From assembly GCF_000265365.1 (NCBI RefSeq), contig NC_018011.1:620001-684000 (forward strand): 64,000 nucleotides of DNA. Direction: 5' to 3'. Below the pieces are notes generated by a model. That model had not been told where the DNA came from, did no database searches, and saw nothing but the letters and a program-made list of their open reading frames with translations. The position numbers and the translations under genes were made by a program. Shown in pieces: positions 34,126 to 44,000 of the stretch. This DNA is from Alistipes finegoldii DSM 17242 (GTDB taxonomy: Bacteria; Bacteroidota; Bacteroidia; Bacteroidales; Rikenellaceae). Every line of letters begins with the position of its first letter. The stretch's first letter is position 1.

Positions 34126-36954
34126 TTAATCCCAACTGAAAGTGCGTATGATATTACGCAATCTGTCTAAAATCCTCGTCAACGCCTTTCTCGTCTTTAT
34201 CAATCCGAGATGCTTCTCTTTCAATGCCTTTTGTATGATTTCTGGCTGCTCTTTTTGCAGATAATCATATTCTTTAAGGAAATGATTCAATACTGATGAC
34301 GATATTTTCTCTTCCTCAGCCAATGAGTTGACGGCATTTTCTCGTTCAACAGCAATATAGCGGTTCAACCGTTCTTCCAAATCGCTTGTACCGTCAGCCT
34401 TGCCTCGCTGCATCATGAAATTTTCCTTATCGTCATCCACATTCTTTTGAATGAAGCCATCAATAAGTTTTGCCTTGCTGCGCATTTCAGCATCCTTAAT
34501 CATCGTGTCAATGATATTCTGGCGGCGTTCCGCGTAATCGGCACTATATGGGTCAAGTTCTGCAATGAGTTCAAGGATATATGCCACATTGATAATGTCG
34601 CTATGTAGGAGTTCAAGGCAGAAATCCACATCACCGAGGTCTCCGTCATCCGGAACATCTGTATCATCATCCGGTTTGGGTGACGGTGCTGGAACAACGA
34701 GTGCAAAAGTATCATGGATATCAAGATACTTACTTCTGAAATCCATAAATTGCTGTTCCGTCATGCCGAGATCATCAGACTCTTCATTATAATCCTCGTA
34801 TATCTGTATTTCAGCATGTTTACGGATAATATCACGGAACGCCAAAACAAACTCTTTCTTAGCTTTTTCACTCTGCAAAAGGTCTATACAATTTGTGTCC
34901 GGATATTTCTTCAAAAAATTGGTAGCAAGCTCCTTGTATTCCTGTTTGACTTCTTCAAACGGAGGTCGCACTATTTCTTCCGGATTGTTACTGTTGCTGA
35001 ACAATTTGATAGCGGTATCAACATTGCTTTTCAAATCACGGAAACACACAATCTTTCCGAAGCGTTTCTTTTCATTCAGCACACGGTTTGTCCGGCTGAA
35101 TGCCTGCAACAAGCCGTGGTATTCCATATTCTTGTCTACATAAAGCGTATTGAGTTTCTTGCTGTCAAAACCGGTAAGGAACATTCCGACGACCAGACAA
35201 AGATCAAGCGGCCTCATATCAACTCGCTTCTTTTTCATACGCAGGTTGATGTCATCGTAATATGCACGGAAGTTCTCTGTCGTAAACGATGTCCCGAACA
35301 TTTCATTGTAGTCATCCATGATGGCTTGCAGTTCATCAACCTCACCGGCACTGTCATTCAGATAAGAACCTGTACCCATTCCTGTCAGATCATCATCTTG
35401 ACTTCCATTGGCTGCATAAGTAAAAACTGCACCTATACGAATCTTGGGATTCAGTTCCTTGAATATCTTGTAATAACGGATAAGCATCGGTACGGACTGT
35501 ACAGCAAACAATGCATCGAACTCTCCGTCAAATGTTGACTTATTGAAATTATTAAGGATGAATTTAGCGATTTCCGTCATGCGATTAGTACTGCCGTTCT
35601 GCACTTCCTCACTGCCATGATAATACTCTACAAGGAAACCGAGAACATTTTCATCGGCAATGGCATCTTTAATCAGATAGCGATGCAGGCAGTTGCCGAA
35701 TACCTCTTTGGTCGTATGCCCATCAACTGCATTTTCTGTAAAAATAGGAGTTCCGGTAAAACCGAATATCTGGGCATTATCGAAGAATTGCATAATCTTC
35801 TTATGACTCTCCCCGAAGTGACTGCGGTGGCACTCATCAAATATCATCACGATACGGGAGTGGCATATCGAATCTATCTTGCTGCTGTACCATATCTTAC
35901 TTACGGCAGCATTGAGTTTCTGAATAGTGGTAATGATAATCTTGGAGTTACTATGCAGCCGTTTTACCAGTTCATCCGTATTGTCCGTACCGTCAACAGC
36001 TCCCGGTTCAAAGGCTTCATATTCCGACTGCGTTTGTGTGTCAAGGTCATGACGGTCAACAACGAACATTACCTTATCTACATCATCCAACTCCGAAACA
36101 AGCTGTGCTGTTTTGAATGAAGTCAAGGTTTTTCCTGCGCCTGTAGTATGCCAGATATAACCGTTATCGTTGGAGTTCTGTACCCGATCCAATATCTTTT
36201 CTACAGCATAAAACTGGTATGGGCGAAGTACCATCAAGCATTTATCCCCTTCATGCAATACGATATATTTTCCGATAATCTTACCGAGCGTACACTTTTC
36301 CAAGAAAAATACAGCAAACTTATCCAGTTCATTGAATGGCAGATTTGCCGCATCCGTCCAGTTGAACGTGAATTTATATCCACCATTGGGATTATTGGCG
36401 AAATAACGAGTATTTACGCCATTGGAGATAACAAATAGCTGAATATAGTCGAACAGCCCATGAAAGGATGTCTTATGATAGCGTTGTATCTGATTGTATG
36501 CCTGCTTGAGTTCTACACCCCGACGCTTCAATTCAATCTGAACCAGAGGGAGGCCATTGATAAGAATCGTCACATCATAGCGACACTTCTTTCGTCCCTC
36601 CACCGTAATCTGATTCGACACCTGAAACTCGTTCTGACACCATTGTGTACGATTAAGGAATTCCACCCAAATACGCTGCCCGTTCATCGTGTCAAGAGGA
36701 TATAGGTCACGAAGTTTCTTAGCCTTTTCAAAGCGAGTACCACCTTCCAGATATATCAATATCTTCTCAAACTCTTCATCCGTAAATGAGTTACGACCAA
36801 CTTCCGCCAGCTGTTTCTTGTTGTGAATTTCCAACTGCCGCTTGAAGTTGGCATAAAGATTATCTTCTTCGGTAATCTGGACATACTCGTAGTCCATTTG
36901 CCGAAGTGTGGCTATAAGTCCGGCTTCCAATGCCGCTTCGCTCTGTATTGACAT
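34126..36954 (-). CDS. hsdR: HsdR, restriction and translocation subunit of the type I system
   Basis: A 942-residue HsdR. The N-terminal PD-(D/E)XK nuclease has D127 and E141-L-K143 (VQIELKRRG). The motor has Walker A TGAGKT (271-276), DECH (373-376), and later LDLCLVVGMFLTGFDSKKLNT and GLLQAFSRTNRVL. The C-terminal helical part binds HsdM/HsdS. All key residues are present and the length is normal. It translocates unmethylated DNA and cuts it at a distance. It is the first large gene of the leftward operon, after the HTH gene. Confidence 0.95.
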   Translation of the reverse strand: MSIQSEAALEAGLIATLRQMDYEYVQITEEDNLYANFKRQLEIHNKKQLAEVGRNSFTDEEFEKILIYLEGGTRFEKAKKLRDLYPLDTMNGQRIWVEFLNRTQWCQNEFQVSNQITVEGRKKCRYDVTILINGLPLVQIELKRRGVELKQAYNQIQRYHKTSFHGLFDYIQLFVISNGVNTRYFANNPNGGYKFTFNWTDAANLPFNELDKFAVFFLEKCTLGKIIGKYIVLHEGDKCLMVLRPYQFYAVEKILDRVQNSNDNGYIWHTTGAGKTLTSFKTAQLVSELDDVDKVMFVVDRHDLDTQTQSEYEAFEPGAVDGTDNTDELVKRLHSNSKIIITTIQKLNAAVSKIWYSSKIDSICHSRIVMIFDECHRSHFGESHKKIMQFFDNAQIFGFTGTPIFTENAVDGHTTKEVFGNCLHRYLIKDAIADENVLGFLVEYYHGSEEVQNGSTNRMTEIAKFILNNFNKSTFDGEFDALFAVQSVPMLIRYYKIFKELNPKIRIGAVFTYAANGSQDDDLTGMGTGSYLNDSAGEVDELQAIMDDYNEMFGTSFTTENFRAYYDDINLRMKKKRVDMRPLDLCLVVGMFLTGFDSKKLNTLYVDKNMEYHGLLQAFSRTNRVLNEKKRFGKIVCFRDLKSNVDTAIKLFSNSNNPEEIVRPPFEEVKQEYKELATNFLKKYPDTNCIDLLQSEKAKKEFVLAFRDIIRKHAEIQIYEDYNEESDDLGMTEQQFMDFRSKYLDIHDTFALVVPAPSPKPDDDTDVPDDGDLGDVDFCLELLHSDIINVAYILELIAELDPYSADYAERRQNIIDTMIKDAEMRSKAKLIDGFIQKNVDDDKENFMMQRGKADGTSDLEERLNRYIAVERENAVNSLAEEEKISSSVLNHFLKEYDYLQKEQPEIIQKALKEKHLGLIKTRKALTRILDRLRNIIRTFSWD

Positions 36955-36977
36955 ATTCTTTCCCTACTATGGTGTTA

Positions 36978-37271
36978 TTACTTATTTATTCCAGCTTGTA
37001 GTATTTTGATACCTAATGCATTTTCTATTTTGCACAAAGTTTCCAATGACAGATTCTCGCGACCTTTCAACACCTTGGATACATATTGCTGGGTGCAGTT
37101 CATTTTCTCAGCCAACGCTCGTTGTGTCATGCCAAGTTCCTCCATTCGGTTTGACATGGTTGCAGCTATAGCCTGCGAATGGCAAACCCAATCTTCGCTT
37201 TTGCATTCCACTGTTTCCTCTTTTACTTCCAGTGCGTTGTCTATCTTATCTTCTGCCATTGTATGCATCAA
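36978..37271 (-). CDS. XRE-family HTH regulator at the head of the hsd operon
   Basis: A 97-residue protein. The XRE helix-turn-helix (about 35-90) reads MTQRALAEKMNCTQQYVSKV, then ENLSLETLCKIENALGI. The N-terminus is acidic. The start may be the fourth residue Met (MAEDKIDN) rather than the first. It precedes hsdR by 23 bases and probably controls the restriction operon, as C-protein-like regulators do. Confidence 0.85.
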   Translation of the reverse strand: MMHTMAEDKIDNALEVKEETVECKSEDWVCHSQAIAATMSNRMEELGMTQRALAEKMNCTQQYVSKVLKGRENLSLETLCKIENALGIKILQAGINK

Positions 37272-37296
37272 AAATACCTTTGCCTTATTTGGTAAG

Positions 37297-37304
37297 CAAA
37301 GGTA
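37297..37304 (-). promoter_or_regulatory. -7 element of the HTH-hsd operon promoter
   Basis: TACCTTTG on the minus strand matches TAnnTTTG and lies 26-33 bases upstream of the HTH start. A weak -33-like TTG is at 37328-37326 (21-base spacing). The imperfect repeats around it (GCAAAGGTA and TACCTTTGC at 37274-37304) could be an operator for the HTH protein. Confidence 0.55.
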
Positions 37305-37371
37305 CTATAAATAATTGAGATGACACAACTTTCAGGTTGTTAATCGGTTCTTTTTTGCGCTAAGAATATTC

Positions 37372-38439
37372 TTATTTAATTGCTGTTACTCTTAAATCAT
37401 ATCTACGGCTACCCGTGTCAAGATCGACATCATACTCTTTCAGTCCTTTTTCAACTGCAATCTGATGTAATTCTTGCTTATCCTTTTGTGATATATCTGG
37501 ACCATAATATATTGCTTTCAAGCATCCAACATCCGGTATTGCAACATAATCATTCTCATCTTCTAAATTATAGTAAATCATTCTCCATTCATGTTCGTAC
37601 TCGTATTCTTTTCTGTCTTTATAAAGATAAACTCGATACCAATATAATTGATTAACAGATATTATAGACGACAAAAAGCTTAACCAATTTTTATCTCCAA
37701 TCTGCTTGAAATATTCGTAAGTATGAATATTTCCCTCATCTAATGTAACATCCGGTCTTAAATCTGTATAAATCACAGGAAAGAGATTAACACTCATTCC
37801 CAATGAATTATATTTAAAAATGCATCGTCTGAGATCATATTCTAATGCAAACCCCTTATATCCATCTGCATATCTATCCCACATATACTTAGACTGCACA
37901 CTTTCTGTAAAACAGGCAATTTTTGCACTATTTCTTGGATTTCTAAAACGCGATTCTTGTTTTTTTATCGCAGCCCCTATATTATTGCAAAAATCAACAT
38001 AATCATCTGTCAATATTTTATCTATAATTTGTTCATCCGTATATCCGCACTCTCTATAATAACATATTTTCGTTGCTTTTTCCGCCCTTATTTCAGGGGA
38101 TTTCTGTGTTATATGCGACAATGTTATGCGCAACGCATCTTTCAATGCATTTTTTAGATCTTTGTGAATCTTATCTTGATCTATATATAAATACGAATCA
38201 TATTTATCTGGAAACATTCCCGCATGGCATAATGAAATAGTTTTAGATTTAAATGATTCAATTGTATAGCCCTTATCGTCTATTCTACGATACCTAAAAA
38301 GTTTTTCCGGTATATTAGGAAGTACTAACTTATAAATATTACTCCATACGTCAGAAGTCGCAGTTTTATCTATATTGAAAGGGATATAAGATTGTTCTAT
38401 AATCTCTTGGAATTGTTTTCTAAAATCCAACATCTGCAA
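37372..38439 (-). CDS. DUF2971 domain protein
   Basis: A 355-residue soluble protein of the DUF2971 type. The conserved start is LFRYRRIDDKGYTIESFKSK, followed by ISLCHAGMFPDKYDS near 65-80, KIACFTESVQSKYMWDRYAD and YKGFALEYDL near 175-205, and EHEWRMIYY near 290. DUF2971 proteins are frequent in defence islands and mobile elements, with unknown activity. The gene has its own place between the hsd operon and the ATPase, both on the same strand. The coding sequence is AT-rich compared with the flanks, a sign of separate origin. Confidence 0.75.
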   Translation of the reverse strand: MQMLDFRKQFQEIIEQSYIPFNIDKTATSDVWSNIYKLVLPNIPEKLFRYRRIDDKGYTIESFKSKTISLCHAGMFPDKYDSYLYIDQDKIHKDLKNALKDALRITLSHITQKSPEIRAEKATKICYYRECGYTDEQIIDKILTDDYVDFCNNIGAAIKKQESRFRNPRNSAKIACFTESVQSKYMWDRYADGYKGFALEYDLRRCIFKYNSLGMSVNLFPVIYTDLRPDVTLDEGNIHTYEYFKQIGDKNWLSFLSSIISVNQLYWYRVYLYKDRKEYEYEHEWRMIYYNLEDENDYVAIPDVGCLKAIYYGPDISQKDKQELHQIAVEKGLKEYDVDLDTGSRRYDLRVTAIK

Positions 38440-38459
38440 ATCACGAATTTGTTATTTCT

Positions 38460-39833
38460 TTATTTCATTAACTCGACAATATTTTCTGGCAACACGGCGT
38501 TTCTTATACCATCTTTCGGAGCATTCTTAAGGAACAGCATTGGAACGACGGTGTAGCACTTGGCAAACGGTAGCAGATTAGCTTTGCGGAGAAGTTCGGC
38601 AGTCAGTTGTTTGCCATTCTCTTGAGTAGTCCATTTGCATTCTCCGACCAACAAATACTTTTTGTCAAGCGATTCGGCCATAACATCAAACTCGACTTGT
38701 TCCGGCTTCTTATCCTCATTGAGCACAGAACCCCACCAGCGTTTTGCCTTGCCATAAACCACTCCATTGACAAGATTTCCTGTTACGGCATCCCGACATA
38801 ATTTTTCCCATTGCATACTCACATACTCCGATAAATGAGCAGTCAAAGCCTGTTCTATTGGCAAACGACGACCAAGCTCGATGAACGAACGATTAGGTAC
38901 GACAAACTGATAATAAAATGCCATAAACGGATCGGCTATCTTGTAAAGACTCTTTTTCGCATTCTTTTCATCAATCCCAAACGGAACATCTTTCTCCAAA
39001 AATCCGAGATCAATAAGTTTCTTCAATGGACGCGACAGGTTGGTTGCAGGCTCATTGCATCTTGCGGCAATCTCAGAAAGCCGATTTGCGCCAGTACCGA
39101 TATAAGACATTATCGTCGAAGTCTTAACAATATCCTTTACATCGTCCTGAAACAATTTTATCGGTTCTTCGTAAAGAGTTCCATTTACAGAAAGGATATT
39201 GTGCCACAAAGCATCATTAAGTGAATTTTGGTTTTCCCTTAGTTCCCAATAACGCGGTACACCTCCCCAAACAGCATATTCTTCAATGGCATTCATCGCA
39301 TCAAGGCTCAAAGCCTCTTGAATATATGGCAAACGTATCGGTGCAAGTTTCATGATCTCATCAGCACGACCATAGAGAGGTGCAGTAGAATCAAGAAACA
39401 ATCCATACATCATATTTTGTGACGAACCGCAAAGCACAAGATTATACTTCAACAGCTTTTCATCAACCAGTTTTTGTAGCACAGACGGCAGTTCAGAAGA
39501 TTGCTCTACAAGATACGGAAACTCATCCAAACATAAAGTAAAACGCTTGTCTGTTCGATAATTGACCGCACGAAACATAGATTCCCAATCCGGATATGTC
39601 AGTTTGTCGAAATCCGGGAACACTTGTGCTATTACTTTTGCAAGCAATACTCTCTGATGTTGCCCTTCAGAACGGTCAGCAAGGAAGTAAACATCCGTAT
39701 CCGACAACACCCTTTTGATAAGCGTTGACTTACCCAACCGTCTGCGACCGTACATCACGACTAACGAGGACTTCTCTCTTGCAAGAGCATCCTTTAATCG
39801 TGCAGCTTCATCTATTCTATCAACGAATTTCAT
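38460..39833 (-). CDS. DUF234-type ATPase with a C-terminal PD-(D/E)XK-like motif
   Basis: A 457-residue protein of the archaeal-ATPase/DUF234 group. Walker A is GRRRLGKST (29-37), Walker B LCLDEF (100-105), and sensor-1-like LVLCGSSQNMM is near 133-143. A winged helix follows (about 240-300). The C-terminal DUF234 part has VEFDVMAESLDKKYLLVGECKW, in which D and E-C-K form a PD-(D/E)XK-like motif. Such proteins are common in Bacteroidales genomes and mobile regions; their physiological role is unclear. It stands as a single gene. Confidence 0.85.
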   Translation of the reverse strand: MKFVDRIDEAARLKDALAREKSSLVVMYGRRRLGKSTLIKRVLSDTDVYFLADRSEGQHQRVLLAKVIAQVFPDFDKLTYPDWESMFRAVNYRTDKRFTLCLDEFPYLVEQSSELPSVLQKLVDEKLLKYNLVLCGSSQNMMYGLFLDSTAPLYGRADEIMKLAPIRLPYIQEALSLDAMNAIEEYAVWGGVPRYWELRENQNSLNDALWHNILSVNGTLYEEPIKLFQDDVKDIVKTSTIMSYIGTGANRLSEIAARCNEPATNLSRPLKKLIDLGFLEKDVPFGIDEKNAKKSLYKIADPFMAFYYQFVVPNRSFIELGRRLPIEQALTAHLSEYVSMQWEKLCRDAVTGNLVNGVVYGKAKRWWGSVLNEDKKPEQVEFDVMAESLDKKYLLVGECKWTTQENGKQLTAELLRKANLLPFAKCYTVVPMLFLKNAPKDGIRNAVLPENIVELMK

Positions 39834-39952
39834 ATATCTTATTTATTATGCAGCGCAAACATAATGCTTTTATTGCATAACACAAATTTTTGAGCCATAT
39901 TTTTTTATTCCCAAAGAGCAAATTGCAACTTATGTATAGGAGAACATGTGCT

Positions 39953-40282
39953 CTATTCCTTTTTTGAAGCTCTTTTCCTTGTTTTCAAACTCAAATCTTG
40001 CAAAGCTTTTCCCAACTTGTCTTCTTTGGCCAGCCATAGAATATCATCGTCAAGCTGTAAAGCATACAGCACTCGCAAATAGATTCCGATTGCTACTGTC
40101 GGTGTGCCTTTTTCTATTCGGGACACAGTCAACGGAGAACAAGTGGCACGTTCTGCCACCTGAGCCACACTCAGATTCCTGCGCAAGCGAGCCAGTTTAA
40201 TCTGCTCTCCCACAATTGACATCTTCTGCACCAATTTTCGGGGCAGCTTAGTCCCCATTGTATTCTTTGCCATATTCAACAC
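39953..40282 (-). CDS. HipB-like XRE regulator without a HipA partner
   Basis: A 109-residue protein. The XRE helix-turn-helix (about 24-80) reads IKLARLRRNLSVAQVAERAT and SPLTVSRIEKGTPTVAIGIYLRVLYALQ, close to HipB antitoxins. The tail is basic (KTRKRASKKE). The likely start is the Met at 40273 (MAKNTMG). No hipA toxin gene follows; the next gene on this strand is the DUF234 ATPase, 119 bases away. It may be an orphan or may control the ATPase gene. Confidence 0.8.
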   Translation of the reverse strand: MLNMAKNTMGTKLPRKLVQKMSIVGEQIKLARLRRNLSVAQVAERATCSPLTVSRIEKGTPTVAIGIYLRVLYALQLDDDILWLAKEDKLGKALQDLSLKTRKRASKKE

Positions 40283-40385
40283 ATCATATAATATGTAAAT
40301 TTATAACTTTTCATCTATTTAATGATGTATTACAGGTAAAAAATCACAAGATTAGAAGAAACGCTTGACCAAGTACAATATAACG

Positions 40386-40440
40386 GTTATACACTTTTTC
40401 AAGCGAATAAATCAGATTCGTTATACTTTTTCAAACGAAT
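40386..40440. repeat. Two imperfect direct repeats upstream of the HipB-like gene
   Basis: 40386-40408 and 40420-40440 share GTTATAC, then CTTTTTCAAnCGAAT. Tandem repeats about 105 bases upstream of the regulator start are possible operators. The rest of the gap 40,283-41,065 holds the direct repeat at 40657, a promoter and no gene. Confidence 0.45.
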
Positions 40441-40656
40441 TCTATGTTTATAAAAGTTGCAGCAGCTTCCGACAACCATCTTGGGGAAAGTGTGTAAAAC
40501 AAGATAATTTTGCTTTGGAGAAATATAAACGCTATTATATTGTTTATAAGCGCCAATATATCCACACAACAAACAATATGTTATTTGTTGCGTAAACACA
40601 TACGATTCCTCCACACAACATATATTCAAGATTAGTTGGCTATTCAAATGAAAAAC

Positions 40657-40782
40657 AACTTTACTTTATCCCCGTATTTATATATACGTGCATTAAAGTA
40701 AAGCTAACAGAGGGAGAAAAAGAAATGACTTCGCCAAAGCCGAACCGAACTATATCTGCCGACTTTTTTGGAGACTGCAAAA
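40657..40782 (+). repeat. About 125-bp direct repeat, copy 1 (contains palindrome)
   Basis: It matches 46002-46129 over its whole length, with scattered mismatches. It begins with a 10-bp perfect inverted repeat (40659-40668 with 40694-40703), followed by CTAACAGAGGGAGAAAAAG and a stretch ending GACTGCAAAA. It lies about 280 bases upstream of the 1276-residue SEC-C gene. Confidence 0.85.
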
Positions 40783-40894
40783 TAATCACATAATTTGCCA
40801 AATCCCTTTGACCATTATGTCTCATTTTTGAGTCGAAAACAGTTCATTTTAGAAATTCCATCGTTTATCATTAAATGTTATCGACTAAAATCAG

Positions 40895-40902
40895 TACCTT
40901 TG
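40895..40902 (+). promoter_or_regulatory. -7 element upstream of the SEC-C gene
   Basis: TACCTTTG fits TAnnTTTG. It lies 163 bases before the start codon, and no good -33 box is visible, so the leader would be long. Confidence 0.45.
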
Positions 40903-41065
40903 TATAAGAAATCACTTAGAGTATAAATGTGGTAAGAATTTGATTATCACTCATTTCATCTCTAACCCATAATACATTCTTCGTCTCGCACTGTAAATGA
41001 TTAATAGTTCTTGGCTGAGCTAAGTGATTAAAGTTTAGATAGATGTTACTAGTAGTTCAAATATA

Positions 41066-44000
41066 ATGTCAAAGAAGATAGGTCGTAATGAGCCTTGCCC
41101 TTGTGGCAGCGGCAAGAAATATAAGCATTGTTGTATGCAAAAGGAACAGGCAATAGGAATATTGCCAGTAGCAAATCATGCTTTGTGGCCATCTTCTTGG
41201 CTTGATGTACCAAAAACGATAGCGTATTTAAGTAATCATGCAGTCCCTCCCATATTGGACTATTTGATAGCAATGCAACTTAATCCACAAAATCGAGGGA
41301 AGAATATCCGAATTGAGCACCTTTTGCAAATAGCAGTTGCGAATCTCGGAAAGAGTAGCCAGATTCCTGACATCAGTGAGTTCAAGAGTATAATTGACCA
41401 AGAGTTCTCATTTGATCTTATGGAAGACATGCCGATTAACATGTTTGCCGAACCTGTAGTGTTTTATGGAGGCAATTACACATTCTTTCCTGGCATCTCG
41501 ACACATGCGACAGAAATTTTCCGTTCAATGACAGAAGCCATATTCAATAAAAGAAATATATTTACGGAAGCTTTCCGTAATGAAATTTATGATGGAGTAC
41601 TCTTCATGCTTGAACTGAGCAAGCTTTTGTCAACCCAAGCAGGGATAAGTGGCTTAGTACGCGGAAATGAGACCCCTCGCGAGACGCTTAACGAACCAAA
41701 AACTAGCCAATCTTTTGTTATTAATTTGCCGACAATGACAGAACTCATTCATCGGAATAGGCTGAATCCAAATGTTTTGAAATCATTTTTGTTAGAAGTT
41801 AATGCTACTGATATACTAACCCAAGATGCAGAAAAGAATCCGTTGTTATACAGACCAATCGTTGAGTTTGACAATAACTTCTACTTTGCCGGAATTTCCA
41901 GTCAAGGCTGTGCCATTAACAACTTTATCTTAAAAACAGCTCTAAAACATCGTTGTCTTGAAGAACTAGTAAAACAGACCCATTATGGTGTCTGGATGCG
42001 CATCGGGCGTTCCTGTATAGAACAGCTGCGCTGGGTACAAAATTCAATGGATGAAATACTTGCTCCTGTTGAAGGCTATTACGAAGATGTATTCCGCATT
42101 GATGTCAACTGGCTTGCATACGTGTGCTATGCTCATGATTTAGCCCGTAATGTAGCCATAGATGGCAATGAGAGTTTCAACAATCGAGATCTCAGCCAAC
42201 ATTTACAAAAACGTATTGATACCATCAGAAATGATAAAAGGTCGAAAGATGACCATATCCTGACGCTTGTTCTGTATTCTACAATGGGGGAGACATACAG
42301 ATTTGCCATGAAAAAGCAAAATGGAACTGACTATTTTCTTCAATTCTCTGCTTATGATTTCTTACAACTGATACAGACTGAGAAATGGGACAGCTTGAGT
42401 CTTGTTCGTTATGCTCGGTCCAAAGAGAACGTATCATCTCTCGAGACTCCTCTGAATCAATCTCTCGATGTATATGCTATATATAAGCATTATGGTGAAA
42501 GTTTCTATATGACAGACAACACACCATCAGACATGCTTTATATTGAGCCAAATGATGGATGTGATCTCATATTCAAAAGTAAAGATCAACTGTATTTCCA
42601 CGGAACGCTGAAGAGATTAAATGGACAGTATGCTTATATACCAGTGATACGTGATCTCGACTATGCGGCAATTTTTAAGCCTGTCCATTCAGGTTTCAAT
42701 GCCAAGAGTTGTGAATCTTATAGTATTCCTGTGTGGGTAAGTTGTTATCAAGAAGAAAAACAGGGAATAAATCCATCCTCTATTTCCGATACTGTAATAA
42801 CAGCTGTTGCATACTGGATGGATACTTTACAACCAGCCATAGCCGATATGATCAGCCAACGCTATGAGCACTCCGTAGAAATAGAACTTGTCTTCAGTGA
42901 AAAGGTCTTGGCCGATAAAGGGATACACTATGATGACGACATAAAGCCTACGCAAGGAGGAAATCTTAACGTATCCAAGACAGAAGGCGGAGTTTCCGTT
43001 ACATTTGATGATGATTATATCCATTCTTTTATGGGAGCTGGCAATGAGAGTGAGCGCAACATGATGCGTTGTATCATAAAAAAACTCCTGGAAATAGACG
43101 AAGAGACTGCATGCCAAATTATTGATACTCGCATCCCCTTTGGTCAAGCAAAGATGATTCTGATGATGGAGCAGTCACTCAACCCCCTGTCAATACCCTT
43201 GTGGCTTTATACTCCTATCTATATTCATGCCGCCACCAGCCAACTACTACAAGACAAATTCCCACAGTGGATGAAGGAGAAAGGTCATGATATAGCAGGT
43301 AAACTCAATACAAAAACTGAAAAAGAAGACTTCCTCCACAAAGGAGTAGATGTGCTCCTTAATGAACTTGATAAACGCCTATCATCATTTGATACATTGT
43401 GGTTGCTGCGTATGCTCATGCAGAATCACGAGACATTGGTTTATCAGCGAGAGCATAACAGAGTCTTACAACCCGCACAGATTCTTTGTTTTGGAGAAAA
43501 TGAGTCAAAACGTAAAGAATTCTTCGATACAGAAAGACGACTTGCTGATGCTGGAATATCTACCCGTGCTATGATAGAATATATAGCTGCGACACAGTAT
43601 CGTGGCGGTGGTGTTAAACCAGGCAATGATGATGTAGAAAGCCTGTTAGCTATCATGAACGAAGTGATATCCATTGGTGGTATATGTGACGCCATACATT
43701 TAGATGTAGCTAATCATACCATTGAGAAATTAGGCTCTGGACGTTATGGTATCTACGATGATGTTTTTTCCGACAATGTAGGAGAGTTTGCAGCAACGCG
43801 CACTATTGAGAGTGTAAATGGGCAAATCGAAGATTTCGAGAGTAAGATGGCCAGGATGGCAGTACGTCCAGATACAAAAGAAAAAAACAAGGATGCAGAA
43901 CTCGAGGAGATAGATGTGGCATTCTTAGAGGATTGGGGAGTATCATATTCTAACATCTTGCAGTTCCTTTATGTTTGTTACATCATAGCTATGAAGCAGC

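Noticed and set aside
40365..40647. Short frames on both strands in the gap before the SEC-C gene
   Set aside because: AT-rich, no ribosome-binding site, no family; they overlap the tandem repeats.
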